DNA of 57,671 nt, from contig UQIT01000012.1 of the NCBI GenBank assembly GCA_900541175.1, positions 1-57,671 of the forward strand. Reading direction: 5' to 3'. Shown piece by piece: positions 16,339 to 24,291 of the stretch. The notes beneath the pieces were generated by a model, which saw only the letters and a list, made by a program, of their open reading frames with translations, did not search any database and had not been told where the DNA came from. Position numbers and translations under genes: made by a program. The stretch is from an uncultured Collinsella sp. (GTDB lineage Bacteria; Actinomycetota; Coriobacteriia; Coriobacteriales; Coriobacteriaceae). Within the stretch, counting starts at the first letter, position 1; each line of letters starts with the position of its first letter.

Positions 16339-17322
16339 CTAGTTACCCTGTGCGCCCGAAATGCCGTTTTGCAGAGCGTCCCAGGCATTGGTAGCCATAT
16401 CGCCCAGATTCTGAGCAGTATCACCCAGGTTTTGTGCCGTATCGCCCAGCTCTTGCGCCTTATCTCCCAACTCCTGCGCCTTGTTGCTCAAGTCCTCCAG
16501 CGTATTGGAGCTCGAGCTGTCGGTACCGCTTTGGCCGCCGGACGAGTTGCCATAGTTGTTCTTGTGCGTGAGCTGAATCTCCAGGTTGCCGTTGTCGTTA
16601 TAGTAGGCATTCGTAACAACCCAGTTGGAATCGATGACGGGCGTTGAGCCATCGTCGGTCAGAATCACGGCGTTCGAAAGGTCGGCTCCGCGCGACTTGA
16701 GGAGCTTCTTGGCGTTGGACCAGTACTGTCCCGGGATATCGCTCAGCTCTACTGCACCTGTCTGGTCGACCTCTGTCTGCTCGGCCGTCGTGCTGGTTGT
16801 AGCACCTCGTTTGTTGAGCATGCCCGTCACAATGGCGAACACAATCGAGAGGGCAAAGAAAATTGCCAGCACAATCAGGATCTTCTTGATCACACTCGAC
16901 GAACGCGACGGCGTCTCTTCCTCGTCCTCACCATACTGCGGAATCGATTTGGGATACTCGCGATGGGGCTGGCGCGCATACGGATCGCGCGACTCATAGC
17001 GAGGCTGGGCCTGCGCCGTGCGCGGCATATACGTCGTCTGCTGAGGCTGCGGAATGGGATTTTGCGGCAGGTTGTTATAAGCGCCTGCCGCCGCATTGCC
17101 ATACGGGTCCGGCGCCGCATTGTCATACGGGTCCTGCGGTGCATAATCAAACGGATCCCGTGGTGTATCGCCGTAGCCTATAACCCGTGTGGGTTCGGCA
17201 GACGTCTGCGTCGCGGCGGGGTCGGTATAACCGGGGTTGGGAACAACGCGAGTCGCATCGGCGCTATCGCCAGCCTGTGCGGAGCCATATCCGCCCATCA
17301 CGGTCGTCTTGTCCTGGTCCAT
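16339..17322 (-). CDS. Single-pass membrane protein with heptad-like repeats
   Basis: 327 residues. The N-terminal 145 residues are Pro/Gln/Asn/Tyr-rich and disordered, with recurring DPYxN (PQDPYDNAAPDPYGNAA). One membrane helix (KKILIVLAIFFALSIVFAIV) lies at about 147-166. The exterior part includes IPGQYWSNAKKLLKSRGADLS followed by TDDGSTPVIDSNWVVTNA, similar to PASTA-adjacent or YkyA-like folds, though I cannot assign it. The last 55 residues form a repeated 7-residue motif (AQELGDK, AQELGDT, AQNLGDT, AQNLGDM), a likely coiled coil. GGAAAGGA precedes the ATG. The gene is convergent with the cation transporter. Confidence 0.7.
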   Translation of the reverse strand: MDQDKTTVMGGYGSAQAGDSADATRVVPNPGYTDPAATQTSAEPTRVIGYGDTPRDPFDYAPQDPYDNAAPDPYGNAAAGAYNNLPQNPIPQPQQTTYMPRTAQAQPRYESRDPYARQPHREYPKSIPQYGEDEEETPSRSSSVIKKILIVLAIFFALSIVFAIVTGMLNKRGATTSTTAEQTEVDQTGAVELSDIPGQYWSNAKKLLKSRGADLSNAVILTDDGSTPVIDSNWVVTNAYYNDNGNLEIQLTHKNNYGNSSGGQSGTDSSSSNTLEDLSNKAQELGDKAQELGDTAQNLGDTAQNLGDMATNAWDALQNGISGAQGN

Positions 17323-17440
17323 GCAACGTTTCCTTTCCGTCGCCTGTAAGCATCAAGTTATCCATGCATTCTACCCGCGCAAAAGCCTATGATGGGCAAA
17401 GCCCGCCGGTATCTACAAGACATGCGCGTGCCCAAGGATC

Positions 17441-17477
17441 AAAAAGCCCCGCCGGGCCTTGGTGGGCGCGGCGGGGC
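17441..17477 (-). terminator. Terminator after fhs
   Basis: Minus-strand stem GCCCCGCCG / CGGCGGGGC followed by TTTTTG. Confidence 0.8.
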
Positions 17478-17502
17478 GGGCAAGCGGCTATGAGCAGCAG
17501 GC

Positions 17503-19170
17503 TTAGAACAGGCCGGTGATGTTGCCGTCGTTGTCGACGTCGATATTCTCCGCCGCGGGCACCTTGGGCAGGCCCGGCATGGTCAGAACGCTGCCAGTCA
17601 ACGCGACCACAAAGTGGGCGCCGGCGGAAACCTTGAGCTCGCGCACGGTGATGCGGAAGTTCTCGGGAGCGCCCAGAGCCTTGGCGTTATCGCTAAAGCT
17701 GTACTGCGTCTTGGCGACGCACACCGGCAGGTTGCCAAAGCCGTTCTCGCGCAGCTCGGCGAGCTGGCGCTTGGCAGCCGGCGTAAAGTCGACGCCATCG
17801 GCGCGGTAAACCTTGGTGGCAACGGCCTCGAGGGCATCGGCAACATCGGCGCCGTCCTCGTAGGCAAACTTGAGCTCACTCGGCTGCTCGATCAGGCGCA
17901 TGACCTCGTCGGCCAGCTCGAGCGCGCCCTCGCCGCCCTTGGCCCAAACCTCGGACAGCTTAACGTTAACGCCGAGCTTCTGGCACTCGGACTCGATGAG
18001 CGCAAGCTCTGCCTCGGTGTCCGTCGGGAAGCGGTTGATGGCGACCACACAGGGAAGACCATAGACGCTCTGGATATTGTCGACGTGGCGCAGCAGGTTG
18101 GGCATGCCGGCCTTGAGGGCATCGAGGTTCTCGTCGTTAAGGTCGGCCTTGGCAACGCCGCCGTTGTACTTAAGCGCTCGGGCGGTGGCGACAATCACGA
18201 CGGCGCTGGGGCGAACGCCCGTCATGCGGCACTTGATGTCGAGGAACTTCTCGGCACCCAGATCGGCGCCAAAGCCTGCCTCGGTAATGGCGACATCGCC
18301 AAAGCGCATGGCCATACGCGTGGCCATGATGGAGTTACAACCGTGGGCGATGTTGGCGAAGGGACCGCCGTGGACAAACGCGGGCGTACCCTCGAGCGTC
18401 TGCACCAAATTGGGCTTGAGCGCATCCTTAAGCAGCGCAGCCATGGCACCCTGAGCCTTGAGGTCGCGAGCGCGAACGGGCTCGCCGGCAAAGCTGTAGC
18501 CGACGACGATCTCGCCCAGGCGCTCCTTGAGGTCGCTGATGCTCGTGGACAGGCACAGGATCGCCATGACCTCGGAGGCAACGGTAATGTCGAAGCCATC
18601 CTCGCGCGGCACGCCCTGGGCCTTGCCGCCAATGCCGTCGATGACATGGCGCAGCTGGCGGTCGTTCATGTCGACGACGCGCTTCCAGGTGATGCGCTTA
18701 ACGTCGATACCGAGTTGGTTGCCCTGCTGAATATGGTTGTCGAGCATGGCGGCCAGCAGGTTATTGGCGGCACCGATAGCGTGGAAGTCGCCGGTAAAGT
18801 GCAGGTTGATATCCTCCATGGGGATGACCTGCGCCCAGCCGCCGCCGGCGGCACCGCCCTTGACGCCAAAGACGGGACCGAGCGAAGGCTCGCGCAGGGC
18901 CACAGCGCTCTTGACGCCGCGACGGCGCAGACCATCGGCCAGACCGATGGTCGTGGTGGTCTTGCCCTCGCCGGCGGGCGTGGGGTTGATGGCGGTCACG
19001 AGGACGAGCTTGGCCTGGTGATCGGTCGGCTCGTTGAGCAGTGAATAGTCGACCTTAGCCTTGTCGAAGCCATACGGAATCAGGTGCTTTACGTCGACGC
19101 CGGCGTTCTTAGCCACCTCGGTAATGGGCAGCGGCGTGACGGAACGTGCGATTTCGATGTCAGTAGGCAT
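17503..19170 (-). CDS. fhs: Formate-tetrahydrofolate ligase
   Basis: 555 residues, standard for the family (about 555-560), from the ATG at 19170 (MPTDIEIARSVTPLP) with AGGA 7 nt upstream. The ATP-binding loop NPTPAGEGKTTTTIG lies at 62-75. SLGPVFGVKGGAAGGGWAQVIPMEDINLHFTGDFHA is the characteristic folate and formyl-phosphate region. The enzyme makes 10-formyl-THF from formate, ATP and THF, supplying purines and, through FchA and FolD (5.8-7.3 kb here), methylene-THF. Monocistronic, with a strong terminator at its 3' end. Confidence 0.97.
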   Translation of the reverse strand: MPTDIEIARSVTPLPITEVAKNAGVDVKHLIPYGFDKAKVDYSLLNEPTDHQAKLVLVTAINPTPAGEGKTTTTIGLADGLRRRGVKSAVALREPSLGPVFGVKGGAAGGGWAQVIPMEDINLHFTGDFHAIGAANNLLAAMLDNHIQQGNQLGIDVKRITWKRVVDMNDRQLRHVIDGIGGKAQGVPREDGFDITVASEVMAILCLSTSISDLKERLGEIVVGYSFAGEPVRARDLKAQGAMAALLKDALKPNLVQTLEGTPAFVHGGPFANIAHGCNSIMATRMAMRFGDVAITEAGFGADLGAEKFLDIKCRMTGVRPSAVVIVATARALKYNGGVAKADLNDENLDALKAGMPNLLRHVDNIQSVYGLPCVVAINRFPTDTEAELALIESECQKLGVNVKLSEVWAKGGEGALELADEVMRLIEQPSELKFAYEDGADVADALEAVATKVYRADGVDFTPAAKRQLAELRENGFGNLPVCVAKTQYSFSDNAKALGAPENFRITVRELKVSAGAHFVVALTGSVLTMPGLPKVPAAENIDVDNDGNITGLF

Positions 19171-19314
19171 GGGCGGTCCTTTCGTTACCGAATGAGAAAA
19201 AGACCAATTCAGCATAGCACGGGCGCGCAATAGTAAAACACCCGTAACCGATGAACGGCGATATGTTTACCCGATGCCCAGCGATAGCCCAACAGCCCGC
19301 CAAAACAAAGCGCC

Positions 19315-20382
19315 CTAAACGGTAGGTTCAATCCCCAGGTGCTCAAAGGTGCGAAGGGTTGCCTGACGGCCCTGCGGCGTACGAATCATCAACCCGCACT
19401 GCAGCAAATAGGGCTCATAGACATCCTCGAGCGTGCCCGGGTCCTCGCCCACCGCACTGGCAAGGGTCGTCAGGCCTACAGCACGGCCGGAGAACGTCTT
19501 GGCAAGCGTCTCCAAGATACGAATATCCATCCAGTCCAGGCCGAGCTCGTCGATCTCGAAGAACTCGAGTGCCTGACGGCAGATATCGAGCTCAATGGGA
19601 CCGTTGCCGCGCACCTGCGCATAGTCGCGCACGCGCTTGAGCAGGCGGTTGGCAAGACGTGGCGTGCCGCGCGAACGCGAGCCGATCTCGAGTGCACTGG
19701 GATGGTCGATCGTCACGCCCAGGATAGTCGCCGAGCGCGTCACAATCTGCGCGAGCTCCTCGACCGTGTAGTAATCCAGGCGATACGAAATGCCAAAGCG
19801 GTCGCGCAACGGGCCGGTCAACATGCCTGAGCGGGTCGTTGCCGCTACCAGCGTAAACTTGGGAATATCCAGGCGAATCGAGCGCGCCGCCGGACCCTTG
19901 CCAATCACGATATCGAGGGCAAAGTCCTCCATCGCGGGGTACAGGACCTCCTCGACCGAACGGTTGAGGCGGTGGATCTCGTCGATAAACAGCACATCAC
20001 CCGGCTGCAAGTTAGTAAGGATGGCCGCCAGGTCGCCCGTGCGCGCGATGGCAGGGCCACTCGTGGTCTTGATCTGAGCGCCCAGCTCGTTGGCGATAAC
20101 GGTGGCCAGCGTGGTCTTGCCCAGGCCCGGAGGACCCGAGAAGATCACGTGGTCGAGCGTCTCGCCACGGCTCTGCGCCGCTTCGATCAACACGCGCAGG
20201 CTCTGCTTGATGTGCTCCTGACCACAGTAATCGTCCAGGCGCTGGGGGCGCAAAGTGCGGTCGACATCGAGGTCTTCGGGCGTTAGCTCCGAGCCCACCA
20301 TGCGCTCGCCGTGCGCCATGGATGCCGCCGGCGAGTTGCCGGGCGTCGCCCACAGGTCCTGAGAGTCATCGGCTTCCCACAT
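19315..20382 (-). CDS. ruvB: Holliday-junction branch migration ATPase RuvB
   Basis: 355 residues starting at the ATG at 20382, which overlaps the ruvA stop by one base (TGATG). Walker A GPPGLGKTTLA, Walker B DEIHRL and the sensor region ATTRSGMLTGPLRDRFG are all present, with the winged-helix C-terminus (DIRILETLAKTFSGRAVGLTTLA). The N-terminal 45 residues are longer than in E. coli but usual for actinobacteria. It works with RuvA as the motor that moves Holliday junctions. Third gene of a tight ruvCAB operon. Confidence 0.97.
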   Translation of the reverse strand: MWEADDSQDLWATPGNSPAASMAHGERMVGSELTPEDLDVDRTLRPQRLDDYCGQEHIKQSLRVLIEAAQSRGETLDHVIFSGPPGLGKTTLATVIANELGAQIKTTSGPAIARTGDLAAILTNLQPGDVLFIDEIHRLNRSVEEVLYPAMEDFALDIVIGKGPAARSIRLDIPKFTLVAATTRSGMLTGPLRDRFGISYRLDYYTVEELAQIVTRSATILGVTIDHPSALEIGSRSRGTPRLANRLLKRVRDYAQVRGNGPIELDICRQALEFFEIDELGLDWMDIRILETLAKTFSGRAVGLTTLASAVGEDPGTLEDVYEPYLLQCGLMIRTPQGRQATLRTFEHLGIEPTV

Positions 20383-21002
20383 CACGCATCCATTCCGAGT
20401 CGCTTAAGCGCCGCGCCGAGCAGATCCTCGACACGCATATTCTGCCCATCATACCCGCTCAGGGCAACATCGGTCTCCTGCAGGCTAAAGCCCATGGAAA
20501 GGAGCGCCGCACGGGCATCATCGATCGCCGAAGGAGCGGCGGCGGGAACCGGCATCGCAACCTGGCCGGGAATCACGTCGACCGGCACAAAGCCCTTATC
20601 CTTGGCAAAGGTGCTCTTGAGTTCCAGGATCAGGCGCTGAGCTGTCTTTTTGCCCACACCGGGTACCTTGGCCATGCCCTTGTCATCCTCGGCCATCACC
20701 AGCGAATACAGCTGCCCCACGGTATAGGTGGAAAGCACGGCGAGCGCCAGGCGCGGGCCAACGCCCGAAACGGACACGAGCCGGTCGAACATCGTGCGCT
20801 CATCCTTTGAGGAAAAACCGAAAAGTGTCATGGCGTCCTCGCGCACCTGCATACGCGTGTAGAGGCGGACCTCGCCGCCGGGCGTCGGCAACGTGGCCGC
20901 AGTGCTGCCCGAGATGCCGAGCTCAAAGCCAACGCCCGACACATCGACGACAGCAGAGCTCATCGTGGCCTCGACAAGCGTTCCGTGGAGCTGGGAAATC
21001 AT
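20382..21002 (-). CDS. ruvA: Holliday-junction DNA-binding subunit RuvA
   Basis: 206 residues. The ATG at 21002 shares a base with the ruvC stop (TGATG). Domain I is an OB fold (MISQLHGTLVEATMSSAVVDVSGVGFEL). Domain II has the helix-hairpin-helix motifs (LVSVSGVGPRLALAVLS and MAKVPGVGKKTAQRLILEL). Domain III (about 160-206, DDARAALLSMGFSLQETDVAL) binds RuvB. Tetramers hold the junction open for RuvB. Length is normal. Confidence 0.97.
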   Translation of the reverse strand: MISQLHGTLVEATMSSAVVDVSGVGFELGISGSTAATLPTPGGEVRLYTRMQVREDAMTLFGFSSKDERTMFDRLVSVSGVGPRLALAVLSTYTVGQLYSLVMAEDDKGMAKVPGVGKKTAQRLILELKSTFAKDKGFVPVDVIPGQVAMPVPAAAPSAIDDARAALLSMGFSLQETDVALSGYDGQNMRVEDLLGAALKRLGMDA

Positions 21003-21523
21003 CAGTATCCGGTTCCTCTCTGTTGATAGAACTCGCCACCGGTGAGGGCACGGGTGCGGCTGAGGTTCACGTGGCAGATGGCGCAGGCAAGGGCATCGGC
21101 GGCATGGTCGGGATGCGGGTCGTGATCGAGCTGTGTAAGCGTGCGTACCATGTAGGCGACCTGCCGTTTGTCCGCGGCGCCGGTGCCCACCACAGCCTGT
21201 TTGATCTGCATAGGCGTGTACTCGCCAATCTCGAGCGCGCACTCCGAAAGCGCCACGAGCGCAGCACCGCGGGCATGCGCCGTGGGGATGGCCGAACGAA
21301 CATTGGCGCCAAAGTAGATGCTCTCGACAGCAGCCGTGTCGGGTCGATAACGCTCGACGACATCCTTAAGGTCATGGGCGATATGCGACAGGCGCACCGC
21401 GAGCGGACTTCCGGCACTGGTCTCGATGCAGCCGTAGGCACGGCAGCGAACCTCGCCACGCCGCTCCTCGATAATCCCCCAACCCGTATGAGCCAAACCG
21501 GGGTCGATGCCCAAGATAACCAA
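21002..21523 (-). CDS. ruvC: Holliday-junction resolvase RuvC (TTG start)
   Basis: 173 residues from a TTG at 21523, chosen because GGGGAGG lies 5 nt upstream and the product MVILGIDPGLAHTG begins as RuvC proteins do. A TTG at 21544 would add 7 residues but lacks a site. Metal-binding acidic residues D7, E67 and D143 are present, with H140 in the position where Thermus RuvC also uses His. The enzyme cuts Holliday junctions symmetrically as a dimer. First gene of ruvCAB, joined to ruvA by a one-base overlap. Confidence 0.95.
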   Translation of the reverse strand: MVILGIDPGLAHTGWGIIEERRGEVRCRAYGCIETSAGSPLAVRLSHIAHDLKDVVERYRPDTAAVESIYFGANVRSAIPTAHARGAALVALSECALEIGEYTPMQIKQAVVGTGAADKRQVAYMVRTLTQLDHDPHPDHAADALACAICHVNLSRTRALTGGEFYQQRGTGY

Positions 21524-21660
21524 GCCGACCTCCCCTCGCCACAAGCACAGCGCAAGACAAGGCCCCGCGCATCATTCACGAACGTCTGTTCTAGAATAAC
21601 ACAACGGGGCCAGGATGCTTAGTTAAAGTGTCGGGGTTGGGAGCGAATCCCATCCCCAGT

Positions 21661-23646
21661 TTAGTTCTGCGAGAAGAATGGGAACTGTCGGGGATCCACT
21701 GGCGGATGCGGCATCGGACCACCCTGGGGACTACCTTGCGGTCCGCCCTGGCCGCCCATCATCTTTTCGATGGCGTCCTGAACCTCGCCCTCGAACTTTT
21801 TCATTCCCTCGTGTAAACGACGCTGACCGTCTTCAGAGCGCAGCTCCTCCATCTGCTCGGGCGAAATACCCAGTAGCTCGCCCAGCACGCCCATCATCTC
21901 GTTTCGCACGCGCTCGCTCGTATCCTCGTCAGCAAAACGGCGCACCTCGGCGCGCGCCAGCGAATCGACCGTCATGCGCTCCTTGCCGCTCAGCCCCAGG
22001 TCGGACCACGCGAGCATGTACGGCCAGGCGCGCTCGGCAAACGAACGGGCCGAGACGATCGGCGCCGTCGGCAGCATGCGACGGGCGGCCTCACCCTGTC
22101 GAACGAGCATCAGCAGCAGCGAGCAGGCCTCAGGCTTGCCAGCGGCCATCGGGATGTCGTCGAAGGGTCGGCTGCGGTCCACGTGCGCCTCGAGCGCGCC
22201 ATCGACCTCACCCGGCTCAAGCCCGCCGAGCAGCTGTGCCGCGCGGTCGAGCATATCGACCGGACCGTCGAGCGTCGAGAGCGCCTGCGCCAGCACTCGC
22301 TCCATGCAGTCTTCCACCGCGTTGAGCGTCACGAGCTCTTGGGGCACCACGGCAGACGTGCGGTTGCGCACGCGCGCCACAAACTCAAGCGTCGACAGGT
22401 ACACATCGCCAAAGGGCGCAAAGTCGCCCTGGTAGCCGCCACAAAGCGCCGGCGCCGCCAGCGCGTACTCGGTCTTGGACAGCGGGCTCAGTGCCATCGC
22501 ACCCAGCTCGAGCGCCGTGTCCTCCAGCATGAGGCCCAGTGTGCGCGAGCGCAGACGCTCGGAATCGCCCGCCGACACGTCGCGATCGAGCACACGCGCC
22601 GCATCCGGTGCATCGCGCTCGACAGTGCGAATGTGCAGACGCTCGGCGATGGCGCGGACGGCGGCACAGCGGGCAGCCTCGGCCTCTTCCTGCGCCGGCG
22701 TAAAGATACGGTTGCGCCCCAGCACCAGGCCAATCACATTGCGCGGGCCCAGAGCGTCGACGGCCAGCGCCGCCAGCAGGGACGACGGCAAGTCACCCTC
22801 GAGTGCCACCACAGCACGCGACGCACCGTGGGCGTGGGCATTGTCGCGCACGGCGAGCACCAGCGCCTGCCACAGCCACTCCTCGGAACGGAACTCGGGC
22901 AGTTCGTGATCTTCCAGGGCATCGAGCATCACGCCGCGCTGAATCTCCTGGACCAGCAGGCTCTCCTCAAAACACGGCGCCTGGGCCACCACGCGACCGC
23001 AGTCGTCGAGCACAAACGAACCGCCGGTATACACCGACTCGTCATAGGCGCCGACCGGCGCCATGCAGGCAAACCACACGCTGCGCTTGGATGCGATCTT
23101 GCGGTAGGCGCCGCTGCGAACGGCGGCAATGGCGGCAGTCTCGCGGTCGGTCATGTCAAACGCGTTGAATTGGAAATACGCGATGAGGTCGACGCCGGTC
23201 GGCAACATCTCGAGCTCGCGGTCCAAGTCAAAAATCACGGCGATGCGCACGCCGTCCACGTCGAACACCGGCGGCGCCCAACGCGTGTCGTTGTTCTCGC
23301 CACGCTGCAAGGCAATGCTCGAACGCGCCGGCACCACATGACCGTCCTTGAGCATCATGTAGTCGAGCAGCGGCTGGCCCTCAAACGAAACCGCCGCGGG
23401 CACGATGCAGATCATGTCAAGCTCCTGGATACGCTCGGCGACACCAGTCAAGCCGGCAAGGATGTCGTGCTCAAAGTCGGCAGCGCCCACCAGGCCACCG
23501 GGCATGGCGCCCATAAAGAGCGGAGCCGGAACGCACAGCACGCGCGCTCCGCGCTCGTGGGCCAGACGAGCCTGGTCCTCGATGCGGCCGCAAATGCCCT
23601 CAATATCACCCAGGCGCATATCGATCTGTGCAAGCGCGAGCTTCAT
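21661..23646 (-). CDS. Catalytically degenerate glutamine-dependent NAD synthetase homologue
   Basis: 661 residues with the two-domain plan of glutamine-dependent NAD synthetase: an N-terminal nitrilase-like glutaminase region (MKLALAQIDMRLGDIEGICG, 1-260) and a C-terminal synthetase region (265-560), then an acidic helix and a Gly/Pro/Gln tail. The fold is recognisable but key residues are gone. The glutaminase Glu of the FPEL motif is A41 (CVPAPLF), the nucleophilic Cys is F139 (IAVIFDLD) and the Lys region is rewritten. The PP-loop SGGxDS reads EGDLPSS (283-289). Later, NKSE-like and GD/YKT-like sites read SPLSKTEYALAAPALCGG and GDVYLS. The ORF is long, intact and well biased, so it is not a decaying pseudogene. 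It is probably a pseudoenzyme with a binding or regulatory role. Confidence 0.75.
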   Translation of the reverse strand: MKLALAQIDMRLGDIEGICGRIEDQARLAHERGARVLCVPAPLFMGAMPGGLVGAADFEHDILAGLTGVAERIQELDMICIVPAAVSFEGQPLLDYMMLKDGHVVPARSSIALQRGENNDTRWAPPVFDVDGVRIAVIFDLDRELEMLPTGVDLIAYFQFNAFDMTDRETAAIAAVRSGAYRKIASKRSVWFACMAPVGAYDESVYTGGSFVLDDCGRVVAQAPCFEESLLVQEIQRGVMLDALEDHELPEFRSEEWLWQALVLAVRDNAHAHGASRAVVALEGDLPSSLLAALAVDALGPRNVIGLVLGRNRIFTPAQEEAEAARCAAVRAIAERLHIRTVERDAPDAARVLDRDVSAGDSERLRSRTLGLMLEDTALELGAMALSPLSKTEYALAAPALCGGYQGDFAPFGDVYLSTLEFVARVRNRTSAVVPQELVTLNAVEDCMERVLAQALSTLDGPVDMLDRAAQLLGGLEPGEVDGALEAHVDRSRPFDDIPMAAGKPEACSLLLMLVRQGEAARRMLPTAPIVSARSFAERAWPYMLAWSDLGLSGKERMTVDSLARAEVRRFADEDTSERVRNEMMGVLGELLGISPEQMEELRSEDGQRRLHEGMKKFEGEVQDAIEKMMGGQGGPQGSPQGGPMPHPPVDPRQFPFFSQN

Positions 23647-23687
23647 GGCTCAGCCCTTTCCGTCGTAATCCATCGAAATCGTAGTAA

Positions 23688-23718
23688 AAGCGCCGGCCGC
23701 ATAATGCAGTCGGCGCTT
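23688..23718 (-). terminator. Terminator after the superoxide reductase gene
   Basis: AAGCGCCG / CGGCGCTT stem; on the minus strand followed by TTACTACG, continuing the run of T from the stem. Confidence 0.65.
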
Positions 23719-23763
23719 GCATGTGCATATGCTAGCTATGATACCCCGAGCGGGGGCGCGCTC

Positions 23764-24126
23764 CTAGAATGTCGCGGACCACAGCCCGTGCAGGTTGCAG
23801 TAGGCATAGACGGTACCGGTCTTGGAGCCGCCCGCAAAAAACGTCGCGGGTTTCACGCCGGGCTCAAGGTAATGAACCTCTAAGCGGCCCTCGGCCTCAA
23901 GCGCGATCCACTCAATGTAGTGCTCGGGCAGGCTGGGGTGCTCGACCGAGCCAATGCGTGCGCGAATCACGTGACCGTCACGCTCGGTCTCGACAACAGG
24001 CACGTGCTTCTCGTGCGCCGCGTCCTCAGTGTTTGCAGTCAGTTCCGTGCAACCGGCAGGGGTCGCAACGTCGTCGCCAAGGGCGGCAATGAGCTTACCG
24101 TCGGGGTCCTTAAAGAATTTCGCCAT
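23764..24126 (-). CDS. Superoxide reductase (desulfoferrodoxin family, one iron centre)
   Basis: 120 residues from the ATG at 24126 (MAKFFKDPDGKLIAAL), with GGAGA upstream. The catalytic centre ligands are all visible: H41 in EKHVP, H63 and H69 in EHPSLPEHYIEWI, C110 and H113 in YCNLHGLW, matching the Fe(His)4Cys site. The four-Cys rubredoxin-like centre I of two-iron desulfoferrodoxins is absent, although the N-terminal 35 residues retain a degenerate version (C26 only). It reduces superoxide to peroxide without making oxygen, a common defence in strict anaerobes. Cytoplasmic, transcribed alone. Confidence 0.92.
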   Translation of the reverse strand: MAKFFKDPDGKLIAALGDDVATPAGCTELTANTEDAAHEKHVPVVETERDGHVIRARIGSVEHPSLPEHYIEWIALEAEGRLEVHYLEPGVKPATFFAGGSKTGTVYAYCNLHGLWSATF

Positions 24127-24291
24127 GATGTTCTCCTTTGCTGATGTGCCAATGTTCTTGATGGTTCTTATGCCCAAAGGCAGACAAACCATCCACGGCA
24201 TTGCAAATGAACACATAACGGATCAGGCAAACGGTCGGGCCAAAATGCGTCGACCGTCCTGCCCACTCCAGCAGTCCCACCCCGCGCGCGG

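Noticed and set aside
22183..23883. 566-codon plus-strand open frame
   Set aside because: Antisense to the NAD synthetase-like gene, with Arg/His/Gln-rich composition typical of a shadow.
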